Positions 50,110 to 58,234 of a stretch of 64,000 nucleotides of DNA are shown here, piece by piece. The notes beneath the pieces were generated by a model, which worked only from the letters and a program-made list of their open reading frames with translations, did not search any database and was not told the origin of the DNA. Origin of the DNA: CALHVX01 sp964640725 (lineage in GTDB: Bacteria > Pseudomonadota > Gammaproteobacteria > Pseudomonadales > Azotimanducaceae); contig CAZXIJ010000022.1 in assembly GCA_964640725.1 (NCBI GenBank), positions 6,165 to 70,164 on the forward strand, given 5' to 3'. The position numbers and the translations under genes were made by a program. Positions within the stretch are counted from its first letter, which is position 1. Every line of letters starts with the position of its first letter.

Positions 50110-50301
50110 ATGAACATCAAGGAAGAACGGGCCCTGCACCGGCTCTGGCGCCGCTACCGCGTCGGCAAACCGGTCGCGAACCAGACCCTGATCGACTTTT
50201 TTTTTGACGTCGTCCGCCATGAGCCGACGCTCGCGCACTGCAATGCCTTTGAAGTGTTTGACAGCATCACCAACCCCATCGATCTGCAGCGCAGTGCCTG
50301 A
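50110..50301 (+). CDS. Small conserved-looking protein, unknown function
   Basis: A 63-residue hydrophilic product (MNIKEERALHRLWRRYRVGK at the start, VFDSITNPIDLQRSA at the end) with no signal peptide or membrane segment. Its composition and codon use look like a real gene. It overlaps the following lipoprotein gene by eight bases. A run of nine Ts (50197-50205) encodes DFFFD in the middle, unusual in this GC-rich setting. No family is recognised, and the ribosome-binding site is weak. Confidence 0.6.
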   Translation: MNIKEERALHRLWRRYRVGKPVANQTLIDFFFDVVRHEPTLAHCNAFEVFDSITNPIDLQRSA

Positions 50302-50866
50302 GCGCGCGCGCGCCTCGCGCCTTGCCGTTGGCGGGTTCGCCTTGCTGTTGCTCCTGCTCGGTGCCTGCAGCGCAGCGCCCCTGGACCCGTCTCCGCCCCA
50401 GGGCTTTGACCTGGCGGGGGACTGGGTACTGCAGGCGGACCTGAGCGATGCAGCGCCCGGCCCGCACCAGCTGGAAGCGCCGCCGCCGCCGATCCCGGGC
50501 AGCAGCCGCGGCAATCGCGGTGGCCGGCAGTCTCCCCGCGGCGGCCTGGCATTCGTGGCGCACGACTTTCCCGTGCTCAAGGCGCGGCGCATGACCATCG
50601 AGCAGAACCCCGATTCCATGGGCATCGAGTACGACCGTGGCCGCTACCGCGACGTCTCCTGGGGCGAGCGCACCCGCGGCCTGTGGACGGTGCAAGCCGG
50701 CTGGGACGACGCTGGCGAGCTGGTGATCCGCTCGGATGCGAGCGACGCCAAGGCCGTGGAGCGCTATCTGCTCAGCAGCAACGGCGAAACCTTGACGGTG
50801 CTGGTGCGCATCGACGCCGGCTCGCAAAAAGTCGATGTGCAGCGGGTCTACACCCGTCGCCCCTGA
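50294..50866 (+). CDS. Lipoprotein of unknown function
   Basis: A 190-residue predicted lipoprotein. The signal peptide LAVGGFALLLLLLGACSAAP has the lipobox LGAC. The mature part contains FDLAGDWVLQADLSDAAPG, a Pro/Gly-rich linker, then LKARRMTIEQNPDSMGIEYD and SSNGETLTVLVRIDAGSQK, which look like beta strands of a lipocalin-like or calycin-type domain with a GDW motif. The GTG at 50294 is chosen to place the signal peptide near the N-terminus. It lies 12 bases before the symporter gene, in the same operon. Confidence 0.75.
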   Translation: MPERARASRLAVGGFALLLLLLGACSAAPLDPSPPQGFDLAGDWVLQADLSDAAPGPHQLEAPPPPIPGSSRGNRGGRQSPRGGLAFVAHDFPVLKARRMTIEQNPDSMGIEYDRGRYRDVSWGERTRGLWTVQAGWDDAGELVIRSDASDAKAVERYLLSSNGETLTVLVRIDAGSQKVDVQRVYTRRP

Positions 50867-50878
50867 CCGGGCCCTGCG

Positions 50879-52624
50879 GTGACCGGTAGCGACGTCGGCT
50901 ACACGCTGGCGACCTGTGTTGCCTTCATGGCGCTGGTCGGCTGGGTCGCCTATCAGAAGACCAAGGGCGAAGTGGACACCCAGGAAGGCTACTTCCTGGC
51001 TGGCCGCGGGCTCACCGGCACCTTCATCGCCGGCTCCCTGCTGCTCACCAACCTGTCTGCCGAACAGCTCATCGGCCTGAACGGCAGCGCCTACGGCTTT
51101 AACATGAGCAGCATGGCCTGGGAGGTGACTGCCGGCATCGCGATCATCGTGATGGCCCTGTACTTTTTGCCGAAGTATCTGGGCGGCGCCTTCTCGACCC
51201 TGCCGCAGTTTCTGGAAGGCCGCTACGACGCCGGCGTGCGCCGGGCCACGGTGGTGCTGTTTCTGTTCGGCTACGGCCTGATCACGATCCCGTCGGTGCT
51301 GTACTCCGGGTCCCTGGCGGTGCTGCGGCTGTTTGACGTGCCGGCGCTGCTGAACGTGGGTTACGAGACCGGGCTGGTCATCACGATTCTGCTGATCGGC
51401 GTCGTCGGCGGCATCTACGCGGTGTTTGGCGGCCTGCGCGCCGTCGCGATCTCTGACACGCTGAACGGCGTGGGGCTCTTGATCATCGGCGCCCTGGTGC
51501 CGGTGTTCGGGCTCATGGCCCTGGGCGAGGGCGACATCGGCGCCGGCCTGCAGATCGTGCTGACGGAGGACACGGAAAAGCTCAACGCCATCGGCACGAG
51601 CGACGACCCGACCCCCTTTGCCACGCTCTTTACCGGCATGATCCTGGCCAACCTCTTTTACTGGGGCACCAACCAGTATGTGATCCAGCGAACGCTGGGC
51701 GCGAAGAACCTGGCAGAAGGGCAGAAGGGCGTGCTGCTGTCCGGCTTCTTCAAGCTGCTGGTGCCGTTCTTCATGATGCTGCCCGGGCTCATTGCCTATC
51801 ACCTGTACAGCGGCGAGCTGCGCAGTATCGATCTGGCCTACCCGACGCTGGTAGCGGACGTGCTGCCGTTTTACCTGTCCGGCTTTTTCCTGGCGGTGCT
51901 GCTGGGCGCCGTGTTCAGCTCCTTCAACTCGCTGCTGAACAGCGCGGCCACGCTTTACTGCCTGGACGTGCACCAGCCGCTGCTCAAGAAGCCGCTGGAC
52001 GACGCGGCGCTCATTCGCGTGGCCAAGATCGTCAGCCTGATCATCGCGCTGTTCAGCTTTGTGGTATCGCCGCTGCTGCAGTACGCGCCGGAAGGGCTAT
52101 GGCAGATCATTCGAGTCTTTACCGGCTTCTACAACATCCCGGTGATTACCATCGTGCTGGTCGGCCTGTTTACCCGGCAGGTGCCGGCGCTGGCGGCGAA
52201 GGTCGCCATCGGCTTTCACGTCGTGGCTTACGGCCTGCTGCGATTTGTGTGGGACGTCGATATCCACTTCATTCACCTGTACGCCGTGCTGTTCGCCATT
52301 GAGGTCGCGATCATGCTGGTGATCGGGCGGCTGGCGCCGCGGCCCGTACCCTGGCGCTATGAGCCGCAGGAGCTGGTCGATATGACGCCCTGGCGCTACG
52401 CGCTGCCCACGGCGATCGTGCTGGCGGCAGGAATCGTTTTTCTTTACCTGCTATTTTCGCCCATCGGGCTGGTGGGCGGCGTGACCGGGCCGTTCTACAC
52501 GGCGGTGGGCGCGCTGGCATTGGCGACCGTTGCGCTGTGCTGGATCAGCATGCGCTACTGGCGCCGGCGCTATGACGCCGCGCAGCTGGCCCTCGTTCAG
52601 GGCCGCTCGCCGGAAGCCGTTTGA
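50879..52624 (+). CDS. Sodium:solute symporter, SLC5/SGLT-like
   Basis: A 581-residue polytopic transporter of the SSS family, importing a solute with Na+. EGYFLAGRGLTGTFIAGSLLLTNLSAEQLIGLNGSAYG is the family N-terminal region (cited by its two ends, EGYFLAGRGL and EQLIGLNGSAYG). GLRAVAISDTLNGVGLLIIG and NLFYWGTNQYVIQRTLGAK resemble the sugar-transporting SGLT branch. LLGAVFSSFNSLLNSAATLY contains the Na+-site helix with SFNSLLNS. About 13-14 helices are expected. The GTG follows the lipoprotein by 12 bases. The substrate is not determinable; a sugar or polyol is plausible. Confidence 0.9.
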   Translation: MTGSDVGYTLATCVAFMALVGWVAYQKTKGEVDTQEGYFLAGRGLTGTFIAGSLLLTNLSAEQLIGLNGSAYGFNMSSMAWEVTAGIAIIVMALYFLPKYLGGAFSTLPQFLEGRYDAGVRRATVVLFLFGYGLITIPSVLYSGSLAVLRLFDVPALLNVGYETGLVITILLIGVVGGIYAVFGGLRAVAISDTLNGVGLLIIGALVPVFGLMALGEGDIGAGLQIVLTEDTEKLNAIGTSDDPTPFATLFTGMILANLFYWGTNQYVIQRTLGAKNLAEGQKGVLLSGFFKLLVPFFMMLPGLIAYHLYSGELRSIDLAYPTLVADVLPFYLSGFFLAVLLGAVFSSFNSLLNSAATLYCLDVHQPLLKKPLDDAALIRVAKIVSLIIALFSFVVSPLLQYAPEGLWQIIRVFTGFYNIPVITIVLVGLFTRQVPALAAKVAIGFHVVAYGLLRFVWDVDIHFIHLYAVLFAIEVAIMLVIGRLAPRPVPWRYEPQELVDMTPWRYALPTAIVLAAGIVFLYLLFSPIGLVGGVTGPFYTAVGALALATVALCWISMRYWRRRYDAAQLALVQGRSPEAV

Positions 52625-52646
52625 ACACGCATTGGAGGAAAACGCG

Positions 52647-53336
52647 ATGACACTGCAGGTGATTGGCGCCGGCTTCGGCCGAACGGGGACCGCATCCCTC
52701 AAACTCGCGCTGGAAACGCTGCTGGGCGGCGCCTGTTATCACATGAGCGAAGTGCTGGGGACTGTCGGTCACGTGGATCTGTGGTTGGCGGCGGCCGCCG
52801 GCAAGCCCGACTGGCCGGCGATCTTTGATCGATATGCCGCGACCGTCGACTTTCCGGCCTCCAACTACACCATGGAACTGGCCGACGCGTATCCAGATGC
52901 CAAGATCGTGCTGTCCGTGCGGGATGCAGACAAGTGGTTTCAGTCCACGCAGGAAACGATTTTCAGCCCGAAGCTCATGGCGATAGCCGCCGGCACGAAA
53001 TGGGGCGGCATGTTGCGCGAAACGATCGATGCGCACCTGGGCGGCGACATCAATGATCGAGACGCGGTGCTGGCTGCCTATCACGCGCATATCGAGCGGG
53101 TCCAAAGCGCTTTTGGTCCTGACCGGCTGCTGACCTTCGAGGCGAAGCAGGGCTGGGCACCGCTGTGTGAGTTTCTTGGGGTCGATGTCCCCGCGGAGCC
53201 TTACCCGCACATCAACTCCAAGGAAGAGTTTGACTCGGTCTTCGCTTTGCTCGGCTCCCCGATCGCAGCCGCGGTCATGAACGGCGAAGGCATGGGCGGC
53301 AGCAAAGCCCACGACGAACTCTTTGATACCAAGTAG
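52647..53336 (+). CDS. Sulfotransferase-family P-loop protein
   Basis: A 229-residue protein of the Sulfotransfer_4-like family. GAGFGRTGTASLKLALETLL is the PAPS 5'-phosphosulfate-binding P-loop, and KIVLSVRDADKWFQSTQETI carries the Arg and Ser expected for the 3'-phosphate site (SVRDADKWFQS). LCEFLGVDVPAEPYPHIN near the C-terminus is typical. Family members are widespread and mostly uncharacterised, so the acceptor is unknown. A strong GGAGG lies ahead of the ATG. It follows the symporter by 22 bases and precedes the GrdB-like gene by 38. Confidence 0.85.
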   Translation: MTLQVIGAGFGRTGTASLKLALETLLGGACYHMSEVLGTVGHVDLWLAAAAGKPDWPAIFDRYAATVDFPASNYTMELADAYPDAKIVLSVRDADKWFQSTQETIFSPKLMAIAAGTKWGGMLRETIDAHLGGDINDRDAVLAAYHAHIERVQSAFGPDRLLTFEAKQGWAPLCEFLGVDVPAEPYPHINSKEEFDSVFALLGSPIAAAVMNGEGMGGSKAHDELFDTK

Positions 53337-53374
53337 CGCAGAACGCCGCCGATTGACCTGAAAGGAGCGATCCC

Positions 53375-54631
53375 ATGGTTCGACTGACCGATCTGCACGA
53401 TGAAGAGGCCGAGTTTCTGCGCGAGCGAGCGGCGCAGATGCAGCCGGTCGACGCGGCGCCCTGGATCACGCCCAAGCCTTTGGCGGAGTGCACCGTTGCG
53501 ATTGTGTCGACCGCCGGCCTGCACCGGCGCGCCGACGCCCCCTTTGCCCTGGGCGCAGTGGACTATCGCTTGCTGCCGGGCGATGTCGATTTTGCTGACG
53601 TCGTGGCATCGCACGTCAGCACCAACTTCGATCGCAGTGCTTATCAGCAAGACCCCAACGTCTGGTTTCCGCTGGAGCGCCTGCGCGAGATGGCAGCGGA
53701 CGGCGAGATCGCGGGCGTCTCGAGCTGGCATTACTCCTTTATGGGCGCGCAGCCCAACCATCAAGCGCTGGCGGCGGCGGGGGAAGAAGTCGGGCGCCTG
53801 CTGGCCGCGGGCGAAGTGGACGTGGCGCTCATGGTGCCTGTCTGACCCATCTGTACGGGCGCCGTGGGCGCTCTCGCGAACTATATCGAGCGCGCTGGCG
53901 TCGCCACCGCGTCGATCAGTCTCATCCGGGAGCAAAGCGAAGCCGTGCGCCCGCCCCGGGCGCTCTGGGTGCCCTTCGATCTGGGCCGGCCTCTGGGCAC
54001 GGCCGATGATCCGGCGTTTCAGAAGGGCGTGCTGCGCGCTGCGCTCGGCATGCTGGCGACCAGCACGGAGCCGACCATTGAAGACTACCCACTCGAGGCA
54101 CCGGACAAGCAGGAAGCCGCGGCCTGGGTGTGTCCGGTCAGCTTTCCCATTGCCGATGACGAGTCGCTGCTCGGGCGCCTGCGCGCCGAGGTCGCCCGTC
54201 TTGCCCCCTGGGCTGCAGAAACCCGCAAACGCCGGGGCCGCACGCTCTTCGGGGTCACGGGTGCCAGTCCCGATCAGGTGGATGCGGTGGCGCAAGCGCT
54301 GGTCGCTGTGGCGGAGAGCGGTGACCTTGCGCAGGCACCGGCGAGCGATGTGGCCTGGCAGTTCGAAATGCCGTTGCTGGTGCGCCATCTGGCGGACGAC
54401 CTGCGCACCTACTATCACGAGGCGCTGGCGGCGCAGCCGGGCTCAGGGTCTCCGGATCACAACGCGCTGAATGACTGGATCTTTGGGCAGACGGCCCTGG
54501 GGGATGTGCTGCAGGCGATTGCCGGGCACCTCACCGCGGACGGCACGCCCATGGCGCTGCTGGTGCGGAAGCTGTTGATACCCGAAGGGCGGTTGGAAGG
54601 CCCGTCGGGATGGACGGGCATCGGCGAGTAG
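53375..54631 (+). CDS. GrdB/PrdB-family reductase-like protein, probable selenoprotein (in-frame UGA at 53843-53845)
   Basis: A 418-residue reading frame if the TGA at 53843-53845 is read as selenocysteine. The N-terminal part (TVAIVSTAGLHRRADAPF, STNFDRSAYQQDPNVWFPLE, SWHYSFMGAQPN) belongs to the glycine/sarcosine/betaine/D-proline reductase selenoprotein B family. At the family's conserved VPVCPVC-type redox position it reads ALMVPV-UGA-PICTG, that is UPIC, a UxxC motif. Translation then continues in frame without another stop for 261 residues with coherent homologous text (ASISLIREQSEAVRPPRALW, VPFDLGRPLGTADDP). AAAGGAG precedes the ATG. The reaction is unknown; reductive cleavage or thiol redox chemistry is expected. 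The alternative is a nonsense-mutated pseudogene. Confidence 0.82.
53843..53873 (+). promoter_or_regulatory. Candidate bacterial SECIS element with its UGA codon
   Basis: The UGA (53843-53845) is followed by a hairpin whose arms are GGGCGCC (53857-53863) and GGCGCUC (53867-53873, one G-U pair). The apical loop is GUG (53864-53866). The loop begins 19 bases after the UGA and its first base is G. These values fall within the published consensus for bacterial SECIS elements (short loop with G in the first two positions, about 16-37 nt from the UGA). Confidence 0.65.
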
Positions 54632-54633
54632 CA

Positions 54634-54654
54634 GCGGCGCCGCAATGGCGCCGC
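54634..54654. terminator. Hairpin between convergent genes, terminator-like
   Basis: GCGGCGCC (54634-54641) and GGCGCCGC (54647-54654) form a perfect 8-bp stem with a 5-base loop, placed between the stops of the GrdB-like gene and the convergent TonB receptor gene. There is no T tract on either side, so it may act as a bidirectional pause or mRNA-protecting structure rather than a classical intrinsic terminator. Confidence 0.5.
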
Positions 54655-54674
54655 ACTGTGCTGGCGGCGAATCG

Positions 54675-57062
54675 CTAGCGCAGATTCGCCCGCAGGTTCA
54701 ATCCCCAGAAGCGATCGGCTTCGCGAGGAATCTGATAGCGGAAGCCGTCACCGCTGTAGGTGGTGGCAAAGCTCTCGTCCGTCAGGTTCTTGCCGATCAG
54801 CGTGATGCGGAACTGGTCGTCGTTAAAGGCGACGCCCACGCTTGCATTCAGAATGCCGTAGTCGGGCAGGGTGGTGGCCGGAGAGAAGGTGCCGGAGTTG
54901 CTGGGCAGCACGGTCTGCTGGTCATCCGTGTACACGTAGGACGCGTTCAGGATCACCTCGTTGCCTTCGCCCAGGGGCCAGCGGTAGTTGCCGTTCACGG
55001 AGTACTTCAGGTCCGGCGCGAAGGGCACGTCCAGGCCGCTGCGATCCGAGCAGCCGGTCGGAATCAGGCCCGTGGTCGGGTCTGCGGGGCAGTTGAAGCT
55101 GTCGATCTCCGCATCGATCACCGACACGCCGCCGCTGACGGTCAGGTTGTCCATGGGGGTCCAGATGACGTCCAGCTCGACGCCTTCCGTGGTCACGTCG
55201 CCGGCGTTGGTGAGCCGGGTGATGGTGACGCCGGTGGAGTTGTCGAAGTTGTTGGCCTGGAAGTCTTCGATGTCGGTGGTGAACCAGGTCAGGCCCAGGT
55301 ACAGGCTGGGGCTCGTGTACTTGTAGCCGATCTCGATGGACTCGCTGTCTTCGGCGCCGATGGGCAGGGTGTCGTTGGTGCCCATGTTGTAGAAGACGTT
55401 AAAGGCCGGGCCCTTGAAGCCCTGGGAGTAGCTGCCGTACACGCTGTGCGCATCGCCAAAGCGGTAGTTCACCGCCAGCTTGCCGGATACGTCGGTCTCG
55501 TCCGTGTCGCCGTCAAAGTCCGTGTTGAAGCCGCCGGAGGCCGCGCTGAACTGGCTGTTCGGCTCCGCCGGTCGCACGCCCACGCCCTGGCGGCCGAAGG
55601 CGTCGTTGTTGACGCGGTTGTGCTTGAAGCTGACTTCGTCGTCGGTGTAGCGCAGGCCAAAGGTCACGCTCAGGGCGTCGTTGATGGCGTACTCGCCCTG
55701 GCCGAATACGGCGAAGTTGTCGAACTCCGTGCGCATGAAGCCGGTGGCGGAGACGATGTCGTTGGCGTTGCAGGTCAGGCCGGGGTTCGCGTCCAGGATC
55801 GGCTGGTTCTGCCCGCCGTTGTTCTGGCAGCTGGCCTCGCGGGTGAAGTCCCGCTCGGAGTCGATGTCGAAGTAGAACAGGCCGGCCTGCCAGAAGAAGG
55901 CGCGATCCGCGGGGGAGCTGATGCGGATTTCCTGGCTGAACTGCTCCCATTCCTGGTTGCCCACGTCGTGCAGCTGGAAGGGCACACCGAATACCGGCAG
56001 GTTGGAATCGCCGGCGATGCTGGTGAAGTCGCCTTCGCGAATCTCCGTGTTGTCCCAGGAGCGCTTGGCGGTGATGGACGTGAGCGTGTACTCGCCAAAG
56101 TCCTTGGTGATCTGCACCGAGAAGGAGGTGGACTCGTCCAGGGTGCGGGTGGTCAGGTCGTGGTCGACGCGGCGCTGGTCCAGGTCGATGTCGGCGCTGT
56201 TGCCGACGATGCCGCGGCTGTCCGGCGCCGCTTCGGAGGCCGGGTTGCGGCCGCTCGGCAGGGCTTCGAGGTCGGCGCAGCAGTCGTCGTCCGCTTCGTA
56301 CTGCTCGGCGATCAGCAGCACGGACAGGTCGTCGGCAATGTCGTATTCCAGCATGCCGCGAAAACCGTGGCGATCGTAGCCGTTGGTTTCCTGATTGTTG
56401 AAGACGTTGGTGATGTAGCCGTCGAACTCGCTCTGGAAGGCGGTAATCGAGCCGCGGGCGCGCTCGCCCAGGGCACCGGAAACCCCGCCCTTGAGGCGAA
56501 ACTCGTTGTCCTGAAAAAAGGATCCGTCGACGTAGGCTTCAAACTCGTCGGTGGGGCGCCGGGTGGTGATATTGACGACGCCGGCAGAGGCATTCTTGCC
56601 GAACAGCGTGCCCTGGGGGCCGCGCAGCACTTCGATGCGCTCGATGTCGTACAGGTCGGCAAAGGCCTGGCCGGAGCGACCCATGACCACGCCGTCGACG
56701 ACGGTCGAGACGCTCGGCTCAGCGGCGATCGAGAAGGAGATGGTGCCGATACCGCGCACGGTCAGGGCTGAGTTACGGGTGGTATTGCCCTTGCGGAAGC
56801 TGAGCGACGGCACGAGGGCCTGCAGCTCTTCGATGCCGTTGGCATAGGCGGCGTCGATGGTGTCGCTCTGCAGCACAGAGATCGCCAGCGGCACTTCGTC
56901 CAGGCCCTGCTCGCGCTTCTGCGCGGTCACGACGATCTCTTCGATGGTGGTCTGGGCCAGCGCCGGCGCCGAGAAGGGCAGCAGCGCGGTAAGGCAGAGG
57001 GCGAGTATCGCCAGCCTGCCGTTGCGAACCGGCGTCGTGCCGGTGCCTAGGTAGCTCTCCAT
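54675..57062 (-). CDS. TonB-dependent outer-membrane receptor
   Basis: A 795-residue receptor that imports a ligand through the outer membrane using TonB energy. The signal peptide ends near SAPALAQ, followed by the TonB box EEIVVTAQKREQ. The plug domain contains LVPSLSFRKGNTTRNSALTV, RGIGTISFSI and VDGVVMGRSGQAFADLYDIE with the conserved LRGPQGTLFGKNASAG, and the rest is a 22-strand barrel. It resembles the CirA/FecA-like receptors common in marine gammaproteobacteria and sphingomonads, many of which import sugars, lipids or other organics. The ATG at 57062 has GGGGAT upstream. It is the last gene after the SsuD-like monooxygenase on the same strand. Confidence 0.94.
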   Translation of the reverse strand: MESYLGTGTTPVRNGRLAILALCLTALLPFSAPALAQTTIEEIVVTAQKREQGLDEVPLAISVLQSDTIDAAYANGIEELQALVPSLSFRKGNTTRNSALTVRGIGTISFSIAAEPSVSTVVDGVVMGRSGQAFADLYDIERIEVLRGPQGTLFGKNASAGVVNITTRRPTDEFEAYVDGSFFQDNEFRLKGGVSGALGERARGSITAFQSEFDGYITNVFNNQETNGYDRHGFRGMLEYDIADDLSVLLIAEQYEADDDCCADLEALPSGRNPASEAAPDSRGIVGNSADIDLDQRRVDHDLTTRTLDESTSFSVQITKDFGEYTLTSITAKRSWDNTEIREGDFTSIAGDSNLPVFGVPFQLHDVGNQEWEQFSQEIRISSPADRAFFWQAGLFYFDIDSERDFTREASCQNNGGQNQPILDANPGLTCNANDIVSATGFMRTEFDNFAVFGQGEYAINDALSVTFGLRYTDDEVSFKHNRVNNDAFGRQGVGVRPAEPNSQFSAASGGFNTDFDGDTDETDVSGKLAVNYRFGDAHSVYGSYSQGFKGPAFNVFYNMGTNDTLPIGAEDSESIEIGYKYTSPSLYLGLTWFTTDIEDFQANNFDNSTGVTITRLTNAGDVTTEGVELDVIWTPMDNLTVSGGVSVIDAEIDSFNCPADPTTGLIPTGCSDRSGLDVPFAPDLKYSVNGNYRWPLGEGNEVILNASYVYTDDQQTVLPSNSGTFSPATTLPDYGILNASVGVAFNDDQFRITLIGKNLTDESFATTYSGDGFRYQIPREADRFWGLNLRANLR

Positions 57063-57117
57063 AGTATCCCCTATCAAGTAAGCAAACTTGCCGACGACAA
57101 CGTCAGCCTCTTTGCGA

Positions 57118-57137
57118 GCGAACCCAAAAAGGTTCGC
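57118..57137. repeat. Inverted repeat between the monooxygenase and TonB receptor genes
   Basis: GCGAACC (57118-57124) and GGTTCGC (57131-57137) form a perfect 7-bp stem around CAAAAA within the 113-base gap between the two minus-strand genes. On the transcribed strand the loop is U-rich and no T tract follows the stem. It could be a partial terminator, a processing site or a regulator site separating receptor from enzyme expression. Confidence 0.45.
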
Positions 57138-57175
57138 GAAAAACTGATGTCCAGGCCCTCTCACTGGCCCGAGCA

Positions 57176-58234
57176 TCAGACGGTCAGCGGCGCGTGCTCC
57201 AGCTGTGGCAACACGTACCGCGCGAACAGGTCGCATTCGCGGGCGTGAGGGTATCCCGAAAGAATCACCGCTTCGATACCCAATGCTTCATAAGCTTTTA
57301 ATTTGGCCAGAATCTGATCCGGATCGCCCACCAGCGCCGCGCCGCAGCCGCTGCGCGCGCGGCCGATGCCCGTCCACAGGTTGTCTTCCACAAAGCCGTC
57401 GGAGCTTGCGGCCTCGCGCAGCTCGCCCTGGCGGCTGACGCCGACGGACTTGGAATCCAGCGAGCGCTGGCGGATGGCTTCGCCCTCGTCAGCGTCTAGA
57501 TACTTGAGCAAATCGTTGGCGGCATCCACGGCCTCGCCTTCGGTCTCGCGCACCACCACGTGCACGCGGTAGCCGAATTTGAGGGTGCGGTTGTAGCCGG
57601 CGGCGCGCTCGCGCATGTCGTTCAGCAACGTCTCCACCGCGGGCAGGGTATCCGGCCACATGAGGAACACGTCCGCGCACTCGGCGGCCACGTCCCGCGC
57701 CGGGTCCGACAAACCGCCAAAGTAGAAGGGCGGGCAGCGGCCGCTCACGGTCTGGGCGTTGGGGGGATCGAGCTGCAGCTTCAGGAACTCGCCGTCGTAG
57801 TCGATGGCCTCGCCGTTCAGCAGGCTGCGCAGCACCTGCATGTTCTCCCGGGTGCGCTGGTAGCGCGGCACGGACGGCATCTTCTCGCCGGGAATGTCGG
57901 AGCTGATGATGTTGATGGTCAGGCGACCGTTCAGCATCTGATCGATCGTTGCCAGCTGCCGCGCCAGCTGCGGGGCCCACAGCTCGCCGCAGCGCACGGC
58001 CACCAGCAGGCGGATCTGCTCCAAGAGCGGCGCCACGCCGGCGGCGAAGGCCACGGAGTCGATGCCCAGGTTGTAGCCGCTGGGGAGCAGGATGTTGTCG
58101 TAGCCGTTGCGATCCGCGGCCAGGGTGATGTCCCGGCAGTGCGGCCAGGAGGACTTGAGCGACGCGTCGTGTACCCCCAGGTACTCGTAGTCGTCGTCGC
58201 ACAGGGCAGAGAACCAGCTGACTTCCAGACTCAT
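57176..58234 (-). CDS. SsuD-like FMNH2-dependent monooxygenase (alkanesulfonate/sulfosugar monooxygenase type)
   Basis: A 352-residue bacterial-luciferase-like TIM-barrel enzyme. It follows E. coli SsuD throughout: LEVSWFSALCDDDYEYLGVH, ITLAADRNGYDNILLPSGYN, LLVAVRCGELWAPQLARQLA, PPFYFGGLSDPARDVAAECA, FGYRVHVVVRETEGEA and LWTGIGRARSGCGAALVGDP. SsuD oxidises a C-S bond of sulfonates to release sulfite, using reduced flavin from a partner reductase; no such reductase is seen here. The ATG overlaps the aldo/keto reductase stop (ATGA). With that neighbour it recalls the SmoC-SmoB pair of monooxygenase-type sulfoquinovose degradation. The substrate is inferred. Confidence 0.88.
   Translation of the reverse strand: MSLEVSWFSALCDDDYEYLGVHDASLKSSWPHCRDITLAADRNGYDNILLPSGYNLGIDSVAFAAGVAPLLEQIRLLVAVRCGELWAPQLARQLATIDQMLNGRLTINIISSDIPGEKMPSVPRYQRTRENMQVLRSLLNGEAIDYDGEFLKLQLDPPNAQTVSGRCPPFYFGGLSDPARDVAAECADVFLMWPDTLPAVETLLNDMRERAAGYNRTLKFGYRVHVVVRETEGEAVDAANDLLKYLDADEGEAIRQRSLDSKSVGVSRQGELREAASSDGFVEDNLWTGIGRARSGCGAALVGDPDQILAKLKAYEALGIEAVILSGYPHARECDLFARYVLPQLEHAPLTV

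Noticed and set aside
53375..53842. The part before the UGA as a complete short gene and 53864-54631 as a second gene
   Set aside because: The stop falls inside the most conserved redox motif, the second part has no ribosome-binding site or natural N-terminus, and both parts are in one frame.
57118..57137. Classical intrinsic terminator after the SsuD-like gene
   Set aside because: The T-rich stretch is in the loop rather than after the stem on the transcribed strand, so it was listed only as an inverted repeat.
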